From Marinagarivorans cellulosilyticus (GTDB taxonomy: Bacteria; Pseudomonadota; Gammaproteobacteria; Pseudomonadales; Cellvibrionaceae): DNA of 64,000 nucleotides. Both the position numbers and the translations under genes were made by a program. The notes beneath the pieces are model-generated. The model was not told the DNA's origin and did not search any database. It worked only from the letters and a program-made list of their open reading frames with translations. Of the stretch, positions 26,434 through 38,400 are shown one piece after another (within the stretch, counting starts at the first letter, position 1; each line of letters begins with the position of its first letter). The DNA lies in the NCBI RefSeq assembly GCF_021655555.1, contig NZ_AP023086.1:2882685-2946684 (forward strand). Reading direction: 5' to 3'.

Positions 26434-29400
26434 ATGAAATTGCTGAGCCGTGCGTTACCCTTAATGTTTACTGTTTACCTCGCAGGATGCGGAAGCTCCG
26501 GCGGTGATGACGAACCCATTGTCGCGCGTAGCAGTACGCCCGCCAATGCTGGTAATTCTTCTAGCGCGGCATTGAGCTCTAGCGAGCCTGCGGCCACAAG
26601 TAGCGTTACTGTCAGCTCTAGTAGTGTTGCCAGTTCTAGTAGCGCTATAAGCTCTGTGCCTGCACCGGCTAGTAGCAGTGATGCTGCTAGTTCGAGTAGC
26701 GAAGCCAGTAATGATGCTCCCTCCAGCTCGAGCGTGGCAAGTTCTTCCATAGCAGCCAGTAGTGAAGCTAGTTCAGAAGCTGTGGCTGACAGCCCCGTGA
26801 CGCTGCAAGGTAAAGTTACGACCTTCCCAACGGCGAGTACAGATTCTTCGTCTAACAAGGTGGGTGTGCAAAAAGCGGGAGGTATTGCGAATTACTACTC
26901 CAAGCTGCGAAGGGCTGGCGAAGAGGGCGCGAAATCGAATTTAACCAGTCAAGACATGGTAAATGCCCGCGCTTTAGTGTCGCTCTTTTTGTTAAGTGAC
27001 ACGGAATTTACAACACCTATCGCGACGGTAAAAACTGATGCTGATGGTGATTACCAAGTCCGAGCTAAAGATGTTAAAGGCTACCTAGTGCAAACCAATA
27101 AGGTTTCACAGGACGCATCGGATGACGAAATAATAGCTGCCTTCCGTTTGCTCGGAAAACTACAAGTTAGGGCCTTGGTGGTTAAAGAGGATAATGGGGT
27201 TCAGCGAGCTTTGGCGATTCAATCAATTGCTGACCCCGTGCCCCCAGAAGGGCAAGACCTGCCTGCTCCTGTTGCGGTTAATCCAATTGTGCACAGTGTT
27301 GTACGCGGCATTGTTAACCAAATTCGCGCGACAATTAATTCCTTAAAAGATATGGGTGTTGCGGCCGATGTTGTAGATCAGCTGGCAGCGACGGTTGTCG
27401 ATAACGTTGCAGCAACGATTATTGATGTGGTTGCTGCCGCCGCCGATGACATTATTCAAATCCCTGAGGGGCAGTCTATTGAGTCTGTGGTTAAGGCTCA
27501 GGAAGATGAATTTGAAATTAATCTTCCTGCTGACGAAATTGAAAGCCTGAATGTTCTTGTGAGTTCCGAAGAGGAAGAACTCACAGAAGAACAAATTACT
27601 GGCCTTGAAGAGAATACTATAAAAGCCGAGGAAATTATTGCCCTGGAAGATAGTACGCTAGGTACTTCTTTGGGCAGCGAATCACAAGGCTTGTTATCGA
27701 GCTTGGATAGTGTGCTTTCTGAAAGTATCAATACTACAGTGGATGCCAAAATTGAAGAAGATGCTGCACTACTGTTTGGAGTGGGCGCGGAAGACCAAGC
27801 GGCATTAGACGCGAAGCTTGCTGAGCAAGCATTGCAAAAAGCGAAACAGTTAAAAATAGCGTTGCAGCGATTTTTCTTATCCATGGGCTTAGGTGTTGTG
27901 CTAGAGCAAAATGCTGCAGGTGATGCTGCGGTTGTTGCTTTAAACGTGCAAGCTCCGTTTTTCATTAGCAATTGTGAGCTGCCTGGTGGTCAGGGCTTTG
28001 GAGATCGTGGCATTCGGTTATTTAAAGTGGGTGCCGGCACGCTAGATGATGATAGTGAGTTTTCGGGAGTTAAGCCTGCTTGTGGCGAAACTGCTAGCGA
28101 TAGCCGCCCAGTTGCGCAAGCGCTATCTGAGGTGGCCGCTGCGCTGCCGAGCCAAGATGATATCGATGCTGCCTTTGAACGCATAGCACTTGATAGCGTA
28201 GCGAATTCTGTTGATGATTTTGTTGCATCGAAGGAAGACTACGAATTAATTGACCAAGTGCGCCTTTATCATGAATTGGATGGCCGCTTAAGTGCTGCTA
28301 CTTTGGTGTCTGAGGCAGTGATTACTACGTTAGTGACTAATCGCGATGTAACAGTAAATATTGGTTATTTAGCAAAAGTGCTGGCCAATAATTTTAAGTG
28401 GGCGCGCGAAAAGGTTAATGTGACGCCAGAAGGGTTCCCTATTTTTACTGGTAGAACAGAGTTATTAGCAACGGGTGCTCGCACAGTAGAAAGCTCTGAA
28501 CTCGTTCGAGCATTAAGCTTAACGTTGGCGGATGATCCAAGTGCGGCGGCCAAATTCTTAACTGAGCGCCTTAGTTTTTATGCGCAGTTTTCACCGGATG
28601 CTGTGCAGTCGGCTATCGAGCGCAAGCGCTATGAAAGCGGAGATAGCTTTGATGTTATAGCGGCACTAAGCAGTGTTTACCCCACCGTACCAGAAGGTTA
28701 TAGAGATTTAGTCATAGGCGCTGTTAACGGGGCGGTTAATACACCTGGTGCACCAGCTTATCGCGTTGCTAGGGAGCGTGTTGCACGTGGCTTAACGTCT
28801 GCGGTGCCTAGTGTATTATTTGGTCAAACTTTGACAAGTGAAAGTGCTATTAATATTCGATCTGCACTTTTCTTTATGGATTTGATAATTAAAAGCGAAT
28901 TCTTAATTGAAAAAGATAAAGGCTATTTTACCGCATTAAATTTGCCTGATATTGGTGAACGCTACGTTCCCAATTTTGAGAACTACAAATTTATGCGTCC
29001 TAACGACTCTGTTTCAATGGGTACGCTAGTTTCGTCTCTGTTAAATATTACTCAAATTGATAATGGTGAATTCTTCAAGTCTTTAAGTACTCTTCTTGCT
29101 GTAGGACTTAGTGATTTGCCTGTTATTCCTGAATTTAAAGAGCAAAATATAGAAGAGCTTGAGGCTGATTTAGGTGGGCGTGCTGAATTGGTTAGTGCTA
29201 CATGTACTATCGAAAACTTTGATGGCACAGACCCTAGCGACAAAGGTCTAGAGCTTAATGTATTCCCTGTTGAGATCAATCCTGAAACGGGTGAGTTCTT
29301 TAAGGGCGATATATTGAGTGAAGTTACACTTAGCTCTGAAATAGTTGATGGTAGCGGTGCTGTTCGACGAACGTATACCATAAGTAGTATTCCGTCTAAG

Positions 29401-32400
29401 TCAGGTGATCAGTTTGGGCGTGATTATGTTATTCGACTAAAAATTCCTGGCTATCAAAATGAATTGCCAGAGTTATTTATCTTCGTCGATGGTTATGCTG
29501 AAAATATAAATCTTTGCGATGCACAATTCCCACTCTTTATTGGTCCAGATCAACAATTCGCAGCGATTCCAGGGCTTGGGTTAATGGCTGATCAAATGCG
29601 TTTTGACGGGGCGGGTAACGAAACGCCTGAAGGTGTGGATCTATCAAACTTCGAGCTACCGGGTGCGCCTGTCTATGTGTCTGGTTTCGAAGAGGAGCAA
29701 GCCTTGGGGCTTGCTGATTTCTACTTCGAGAGCGATGTTGCTGGCTATGTCTTAACTGGTGCGCAAGGTGTTGGTTTTGCGCCATTGTTTGGAGAATATC
29801 AAAATGGTCAATTAGTACTGTCTATTGAGGCTGATGCAGGCTTAGAGCCTTTGTTTGGTATGCACTCTATACAGAGTACTAACTTACGCGGCGTAGTAGA
29901 AACTTTACTGGCTAATGAATTACTGCTTGAGCCTGAAATTGCAATAGATAGTAACTTGGATAATTGGCAGTACGACCGTTTGTACTTAATGCGCGATCGT
30001 AAAGGCCTTTATTGGGTTATTGAATTACGTTTCTTAGACTTTTTTATCGAGCCTAACGGCGAAGAAGCTGGCTTTATTGATATTGGTTTTGCCGGTATCA
30101 GCAATGTAGGTAACTTAGACATTCCTGAGGCGGGCTTTGATGACTTTAGCGGCGCGCCAACCGATGGGGCGGATGTTAACTATGGTCCTATGTACAACTA
30201 TATGGCTTATGGAGATTGGTTAGTTATAGAGTCGCCAATGGATTACGCCGGACCACACTTGTTGCCAGCAGAGCAATTAGCGTTTGGTGGTTCGCAAGAC
30301 GACTATACACAGTTAGCGGCAGCAACTGATGGCATTGTGATTCGCTATGCCTCCGAGCATTTCGAGGAGAAAATTATATCGGCAAGTGACTTCGATACTG
30401 CATTTGGGAATCCTCCAGATTACAGTGCGATTCCTGTGCGTATAGATGCGGGTCGTGAGGGTATTACATTTGTTAATCTAAGTTTTAATAAACAAGATCG
30501 TAAATATGTGATGACACCTTCGCCCGAAAATGCGAAGAACTTTGTGACTAACCTTAAGCACAATAACATTATTGCGATTTTCGATAACAACGTTAACGAC
30601 GGTGCAACGCCTGTTTACCTAGCGCGCGTGATTCGCGATAAACCTGCGGGCGATCCATGGGCAAACTTCGAACTGTCGTTAGAAATTGTACCGTTTATGC
30701 CTTCGGCCGATGGTGAAATAGGCCCTGAAGAGGTCGTATGTTTTGTTGAGGAAACGCGTCCATGCCCTAGCGATCAACCAAACCTTTATTTGTCGTCTGC
30801 ATTAACAACTTCGGTAGGTGTGGTTTTTGATAGTGATTATGACGGCGTGCCCTTTGTTTTCGATCCTAACGATCAAGATCCTAATATCCCTGGTTCGCCA
30901 GTCGTTAATGCGCCAGAAAATGGTGATGGCGGCGGTAATGGGGAAGGTGTTAATGTTTTTGTCTTGGCTGAGTCTGTCGCCGATGTGGGAACCGTTAAGT
31001 CGTTCTTATTAGAGACGCATAATGTTTACCCCGGTGATATCAAAGCGGTTACTTTAAAAAGTGACTTGTTCGGTAGTGAATCTGACCAACAGGTTGTATT
31101 CACCTGTACACCGCCAAAACTTGATTCATCAACGGGCAATTTTATTGATTTTCAATGCTCTGCACGTGATTTAGCGGGTGATGTAACTATTACTCAGCAC
31201 TCTAAAACGGGTGATCAAATTGCGTACCAGCTAATTGCGCCGGAAGCCACTTTGATTGAATTGGGTAACCGAGCCGATATTGAATATGTGGTGAGTTATC
31301 GCGCCCCGATAGATTTGAATGGCAATGCCTTTATGTGTGGCACAGAAGTGTGTCCTGCACGACCTAATTCAACGGGCAAATTAACCGTAAGAATCCCTAC
31401 TACTGTGGCCGTTATTAGCGATATGCGCGTTACTTTGGGAACGGATGAGCCTAAAGATTTTGGTGGACTTACCTCGTTAGACGTTACGCGTGAATTTACT
31501 ATGACTGGCGCCACTATTAAAGGGGCGAAAGAATACGAGCTTAACGTATTTTGTGCAGGCTCTTTACCTGGCGAAGACTTTTTGCCTGAAGAATATATGC
31601 ACTTCTATGCGCCAGCATTTGACGCAGCAGGGCAAAGTGTACGACCAGAGTTCTTCCTTCAATTACCTTGGTTGGGCGGCCGCAGTTGCGACTTCACCTT
31701 AGAGGCAGCGTTAGAAAATGATGCCGGTGATTTTGTGGGTGTCAGCCTCTTGCGCTTTGACGATGTTGTTATCTCTGGCGGTGCTGGCAGTGGCGGCGAC
31801 TTTGTTGATAACGAGATTAAAGTAGAGGTTGGACAAAGCTTGTGCTTATCTGCAAGTGATGGCGCTACCGTTGTTTCCAAAGAAAATTGCGATACAGATT
31901 CAACATTATTTACCCTACTTGATACGGTTGTTGATTCAGCGGCTGATGCTTCTGCCATTGTTGAATTAGGTGAAAATGTTACTGAAGCTTTTGCCGATGG
32001 CAGCCGTAAAGACCTTACTGGCGGACGCTTAACAGCTAATGCAACCGTAACATTCAACGTTAACCTTGACGTACCAGAAGATGTCGATATTGAAGCGCCT
32101 ACATGCGGTGTTATTTCGGGTGATGAATTCTCGAATACCTGTTTCGATCACGATGTAACGGATGTTTTAACAGAGTTCTTTGTTGTTTCACCAGAGGGCG
32201 ATAGCTTGATGCTGGCGGATGCCTTGCCTATTGATCTTCAATTTGCCGGTGGCGAGTTGTTGGATTTAAGCGGTGAAATCCCATTAACTTCTTCAGGCTT
32301 TTACGCGCTTGTTGATCCGCTTAATGGTGAAAAGATTATGGAAATTGGTGTTGATGCATTTATTGATGCAGACGGTGCCTCAGAAGTATTTGCTCACTTC

Positions 32401-35400
32401 ACATTAACCGCTGGTGGTAATGAATATCATGGTGAAGGCGATAATACACTCGACTTATCGTCTCCTGGTTATTTATTTGTATCGCATAATAGTGGTCAAC
32501 CTGTCGATTTTGATATTCGTTTTGTTCGCGATGGCGTTATAAAACTCGCATGGTTCATGCCGCCGCCACGCAAAGCATTGGAAGGTGAACATGATATCGA
32601 TGGCGATGGTAATACTGATATCACGTTGAGCTACAGCGCTGAATTACGGGACTGGAGTTTTGTATTCACGGATGCCGCTAAGCGTGTTGAGTACTTTGGT
32701 TTTAATGGCCCTGAAGTGTTAGAGGCAGAAACTGACGGTTCTTATAGTGCAACAATTGCAGAGGATACAGGCTTTGCTGATTTCATGGTGGTGCTCGATA
32801 ACACGCAGTATCAGCTGTATGTGCAGTTCGAGCATGATGGTCAAGGTTTCTTAGAGTGGTTTGAAATCTATGGTCAGCCAACGGACCCAGGAGGTAACCC
32901 CGGCGAGTGTTATGACTGCCCTCAGTCTTTATTTGAGTTTGTTTTTAAAGACGGGCATCCGCTATCGTTATTTGATGGCGGCGACCTTGGGTTAAACACT
33001 GATGATAACGGTGCCGCATTGCTTAACTTTGAAATAGTGGGTGATGAAATAGTTATTACTCTTGCTGATGGAGTTTCCACAGAGGCTTACTTAGGCTTTT
33101 ATGATTTTGAGCTTGGAGAATATATTGAAGGCGCTAGTACATCGATCCCGCTAGGGCAGGGCGCATTACAGTTTATTAGTTTCGATAATAATGGCGTTTT
33201 GTGGGATCTAGAAGTTTTCGACACCGGGTTCGATGTTGTGGTTCGTGTTTTTGAAGGTTATCAACCGCCCACTGACCCACATTACCCAGAGCCAGAGAAG
33301 CGTGATACCGATAGGGATGGTTGGTTTGACCGCGAAGATAATTGTGTAATCGTACCCAACGAAGACCAAATGGATACTGATGGAAATGGTTTGGGCGATG
33401 CGTGTGAAGCTGTTGGCCCTGAGATTGACGGCATATACATGGCAGAGCTTACGCAGCAAGAAGGCAGTGAAGTGTTTGATGAAGACACAGGCGCCTGTGT
33501 TATTGCTGATGATGAGCGTTTGCTAATCGCTGTGCATTCTATGGGTTCTCAATTATTTATCCATGAAGTGGGTGATGATCCAATGGATGGCCTTCACGGT
33601 GTGATGGCAGCTGATGGTAGCTTTAGCGTGATGGGCGGCGACGCCTTTTATAGCGCGGGTGGCTTTTATGATGTTACCAACGGCACTTTCAGCTTTGATT
33701 TTACCGAGACAGAATACCCATATGGCTATGACGAAGGCTACTCATCTTCTTTTGATGATGGCAGTTCGGTCGCTAGTACTGATGCGCAATCGGGCGATGG
33801 GCAAGTAGCCGAAACAGAATCTTCTGCTGACCCATCTTCTGCTAGTGCAGGCGCTATAGGCTGTACCGAGAGTGTTGCTGTTTTTGCTTATGGCCCTGAT
33901 GCGGTTAATGAGCAAGCGGTATTCACTAACGGTGGCGTAACTTGGTTTGATTATGATTTGCGCGAAGACTTTGGTGCTGTATCACTGGATGTAGATTACG
34001 GGATTGTGCTGGATAATGTGCCTGAAGAGACATTCTATTGGGACTTTGAAGCACAAGCATGGGTTGATGGCGAAATCGACCTCGAATATTTCGTCACTGA
34101 TACAGCGATTGTGCCTTCTGATGACCTTTACGCTATAACCGGTTACGGCGCTGAAGGCGAAGTGGGTGTATTACAGCCAACCTCTAACGGCCAGTGGGTC
34201 GAGAACGTTCAAACACTTGTAGAGCTAGAGGCGTTTGATATTAGTGGTATGGCGATTGAGAATGTTGTAGGACCTTTGGCTAATGGGACGTCTAACGAAG
34301 TCTTCTCAGACGGTGCAATGGCTTATATCACCACCTTGACCGCTGAAAGTACGAGCTACAGCTTCGATTGCGATCACCATCAAGAAGCTGATATTACGTT
34401 AGTGTGTAATAACAGTTTTGTTATCGACTGGCTTGAGGATGTTGATGGCAATATTGATCCGATCTTAGCTGCAAGTCTTGATGATTTGATAGCAATGTCT
34501 TCAGATATGGATATGTCTGAGTCAGAGGCTGATAGCTCAAATGGGGCTTCATCGTCTGCCGCTGCTGATGCCACCATGAAAACGATGGCCGATGAAAATG
34601 GCATGGCTATGACAGGTGTGTATGTGGGGCGTGGTTTTGATGAGTATGGCGAGTTTAGCATTCATGCGCATATAACCAGTGACGATGGCACAGCACTTGG
34701 TGCTAATTTGATGGTGCATTATATCGCGCATTATCACTACGATTACGGCATGCCGCCGATGGTTATGGCCACTGGTGATGCAATGTTGGAAGTACGTGGT
34801 GACATCGAGCTGATTAGTTTCATTTACCCTAGTGAGTTAGTCGACGAAATAGAGGCTCGCGACAATGGCGGCTTTATTTTAGTTGAGTCTGAACTTGACC
34901 AGATGCCACTTGTACGCCGCGGAAGTATAGAGCTTGCTGGCGAAGAGGAAATGGCATTGACATTAAATGTCGTCGCTCGTGAAGATATTATTGTGGACTT
35001 TGCTTTAACGTTACCTGAGCCTTCCGAGCCTAATTGCGACGCCTACCCAGAAGATTGCTATCCACCTGAGTACTGTGATCCTGCGCTTGAGGATTGCTAC
35101 CCCCCAGAAGACTGTGACTCAACTATGGCCGATTGTTATCCGCCCGAAGGTTGCGACCCCAGAACTGAAATGTGCGAGCCACCTAAAGATTGTGAGCTAA
35201 CTGCTGAGGGCTGCTATCCATCAGAAGGTTGTACTGATGGCTCTGAGGATTGTGCTCCACCAATGCCTATGGCTATCGATTTTGACGATGATGGTTTGTT
35301 CGGGCGGGAAGATAATTGCGTATTGGTGTACAACCCTGAGCAAGAAGATACTAATGAAAATGGTATTGGTGATGCTTGTGAGTCTGTAGGTTTTGAAATC

Positions 35401-38400
35401 TCTGGTGTTTATCTCGCGACATTAGCGCCTGCAGAGGGTAGCGAAGAATACGACGAAGAGACCGCTAGCTGTGAAGCGGCAGAAGGGCATAAATCGTTAT
35501 TGTTTGTAGAGACTGTAGGCTCACAACTCTTTATTCACCCTGAAGGGGCCGACCACAAAATCCATGCGCTGTTATTTGACGATGGAAGTTTTGAGATTAT
35601 TGATCGCGAAAATTTTGTGGCTAGCGGTGAATTCTATGATTCAACTGAAGATGTTTTAGGTTTTGATTTTACTTCGACTTCAGGTGAAGAAGCTGTAGAG
35701 CTTTGCACTAGCAGAATGTCGGTTAACGCTTTGCCACCTGTCGCTATTAATGAACAGGATGTTGTATCGGTTGGCGGTATTAACTGGTTCTGGTCTGATG
35801 GTGGTTCTGCTGCAGGCTACTTTGATGTTGATTATGGCGTTATCACGGATGATGGACTTGAAGAGTCTTTCTCTTGGGATTACGAAACAGCAGCATGGAT
35901 TGCCTGGGATAATTCGGATGCAGAATATTTCTTAACGATCAACGGCGTTGTGCTTTCTGACGATCTTAATCAAATTACTGGCTATGGCGAAAATGGCGAG
36001 CTAGCAACTTTGCAGCCAACGTCTTTTGGTAGCGGTATCGAAGGAGTAACACGTACCGTTGAACTTGAAGGCTTTGATATTTCGGGTATGCAAATACGTG
36101 ATGTTGTGGGTGATATTGCCAAAGGGGTTGCGCATGATGCAGCGTTTTCTGATGGCGCAATGGCTTATGTTACCGAGCTGACTACTGATGCAACAGCCTA
36201 TATGTTTGAGTGCGATCAGCTGTGGGATAGCTGGAGCCAAGATAATCTAGTATGCGCAAACGGTGTTGTGCTTGATTGGAACGATGAAACTAGCGCTGAT
36301 GGTGATATGACCACTACATGGGAGGTGCCTGTGCTAGCGGAGAGTTTGGCAGAGTTAGTATCGGCTGAAGATCTGTTTAGTTATGACTTGCCGAGCATTA
36401 TGTTGGGCGAGCATTACGATGGTGAGGTTCATTCATCGATAGAGGTCATTATCACTAGTCTCGATGGCACGGTTATGGGAGAGGGCTTAACAGCTAACTA
36501 CGTGCATTTTATGAATGACAATGGCGAAGAAACTGCCGAGTTAGTCGCTGCTCAAGCTTTAGCTGTCTCTTATGTTGGTAATACTGAAGTCATAGAGCTG
36601 ACCCACCCTGAGGATATTAAAGAGCTGTTAGAACACGAGGCGAGCGCTATTTTTGTCGATAGCACAGAAGAGGATATGCCTGTCGTTCGCCTTGCCAATG
36701 TCTCTTTTGCCGGTGATGTAGAAATGGCGCTCACTTTTAACGCTATAGCGCGTGATGATGTAGTGCTGGGTTTTTACCTATCTATGGAAGGCGAGCCTTG
36801 TGACTCTACGAGTGGTGATTGCATGCCACCTGAAGATTGCGATCCTATGACAGAAGACTGCATGCCACCTGAAGATTGCGATCCAATGACAGAAGACTGC
36901 ATGCCACCTGAAGATTGCGATCCTATGACAGAAGACTGCATGCCTCATGAAGATTGTGATCCAGCGGTTGAGACTTGTACTCCGCCAGAGGACTGTGACC
37001 CTGCGGTTGCGGACTGTATGCCTCCTGAAGATTGCGATCCAGCGGTTGAGACTTGTACTCCGCCAGAGGACTGTGACCCTGCGCTTGAGGACTGCACGCC
37101 CCCAGAAGATTGCGATCCGATGACAGAAGATTGCATGCCTCATGAGGATTGTGATCCAGCGGTTGAGACTTGTGCTCCGCCTGAGGATTGCGACCCTGCA
37201 GTTGATGAGTGCGCGCCACCTTCAGTTGGTGATGCTGAGCAAGGTAAGCTTGAGTATGACGCCAAGTGCGCTCATTGCCACGGTGCTGACGGAACTAGCC
37301 AGTTTTCTTCCTTTGAAAACTCAATCATTGTGCCTTTGCGAGAAGCCTATATGGATATGAGTTTTTTGGTGGAATACAACGCGACGCAAATGCCTTTTGG
37401 TACTGCTTCAACTTGCATTGATAAATGTGCAGAGGACGTCAGTGCTTATGTTATGGCATTAAATAATGTTGGTACTCCTGGTGGTGGGGTGAGTGCCGGT
37501 TTCCCCATGAAGTTGGCTGTTAGCTCACCACTCGCTTCAGTGGAGGTTCAAACTGATGCTCAGGCATCACAAAAAGTTCGCCACGCTTTAGATATAGAAA
37601 TGCTGCTAAGTACTGTGCTTGCTTCGCCCAGTGCATTGGCAAATTACTTAGATGTAGCGGATTTTTTCCGCACTGCGCAAAATGCGCAGGATTGTTATGG
37701 CCCAACCTTAAACTATGAAGAGCACCCCGATGGTACGGCCGGTAATAGCGGGCAGCTGCCATCTGGTGATTTAGGTATTTGGCGTGAAACTATGCCGGAT
37801 GATAACGATGATGGTGTCGAGGAAGCGTGTGCTGCAGCTCAATTAAACGCACAAATGGATGCGGTTGAAAGCCGTTCTACCATGGCGCTAGCTGTTCTTG
37901 CGGCAATGAAGGCGAATTATGATGCAACGGGTGATGCGGATATTAGTGCCGATTTACCGGTAGGTATGGATTCTAGTGGCGTTGATTTTTCAGTGGAAGA
38001 AATTGACGATGGCACTTTATCTTCCTACTACATAACGTTATTAGCCGACTACAACGACGATGGGGTTGATGAGGAGGTTTCAATAACGTTGCTTCACGAA
38101 CAGGATGAAACTTCAGAGCACGCGTACGAAGGTTTATTAACACTTGAGATTAAAGACACTTTTAATGGCGGTAATTGCGGTATGGGTGAAAACGATGTCA
38201 CTCGCTATACCTCTGTCCATTATGTGAAAAATGCTGAAACCGATTTACGCTTGCAAAGCCGAGAAGCGCAGTTCTGCGGTAATGCGGATGATGATAGCGT
38301 TACCCACGGTGCATTTTCCGAATCGGTGCAGGGGCAAAGTGTTTATGTCACGGGTTTTGTACTATCCCCATTAGCGGATTGGTCTGATAACTTTAGTGTC

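Noticed and set aside
26475..26858. Minus-strand open frame rich in Leu and Ala
   Set aside because: It is the antisense reading of the serine-rich linker; no start signal or family features.
36778..37143. Minus-strand open frames across the cysteine-rich repeat
   Set aside because: Low-complexity shadow of the 39-bp repeat, periodic for the same reason.
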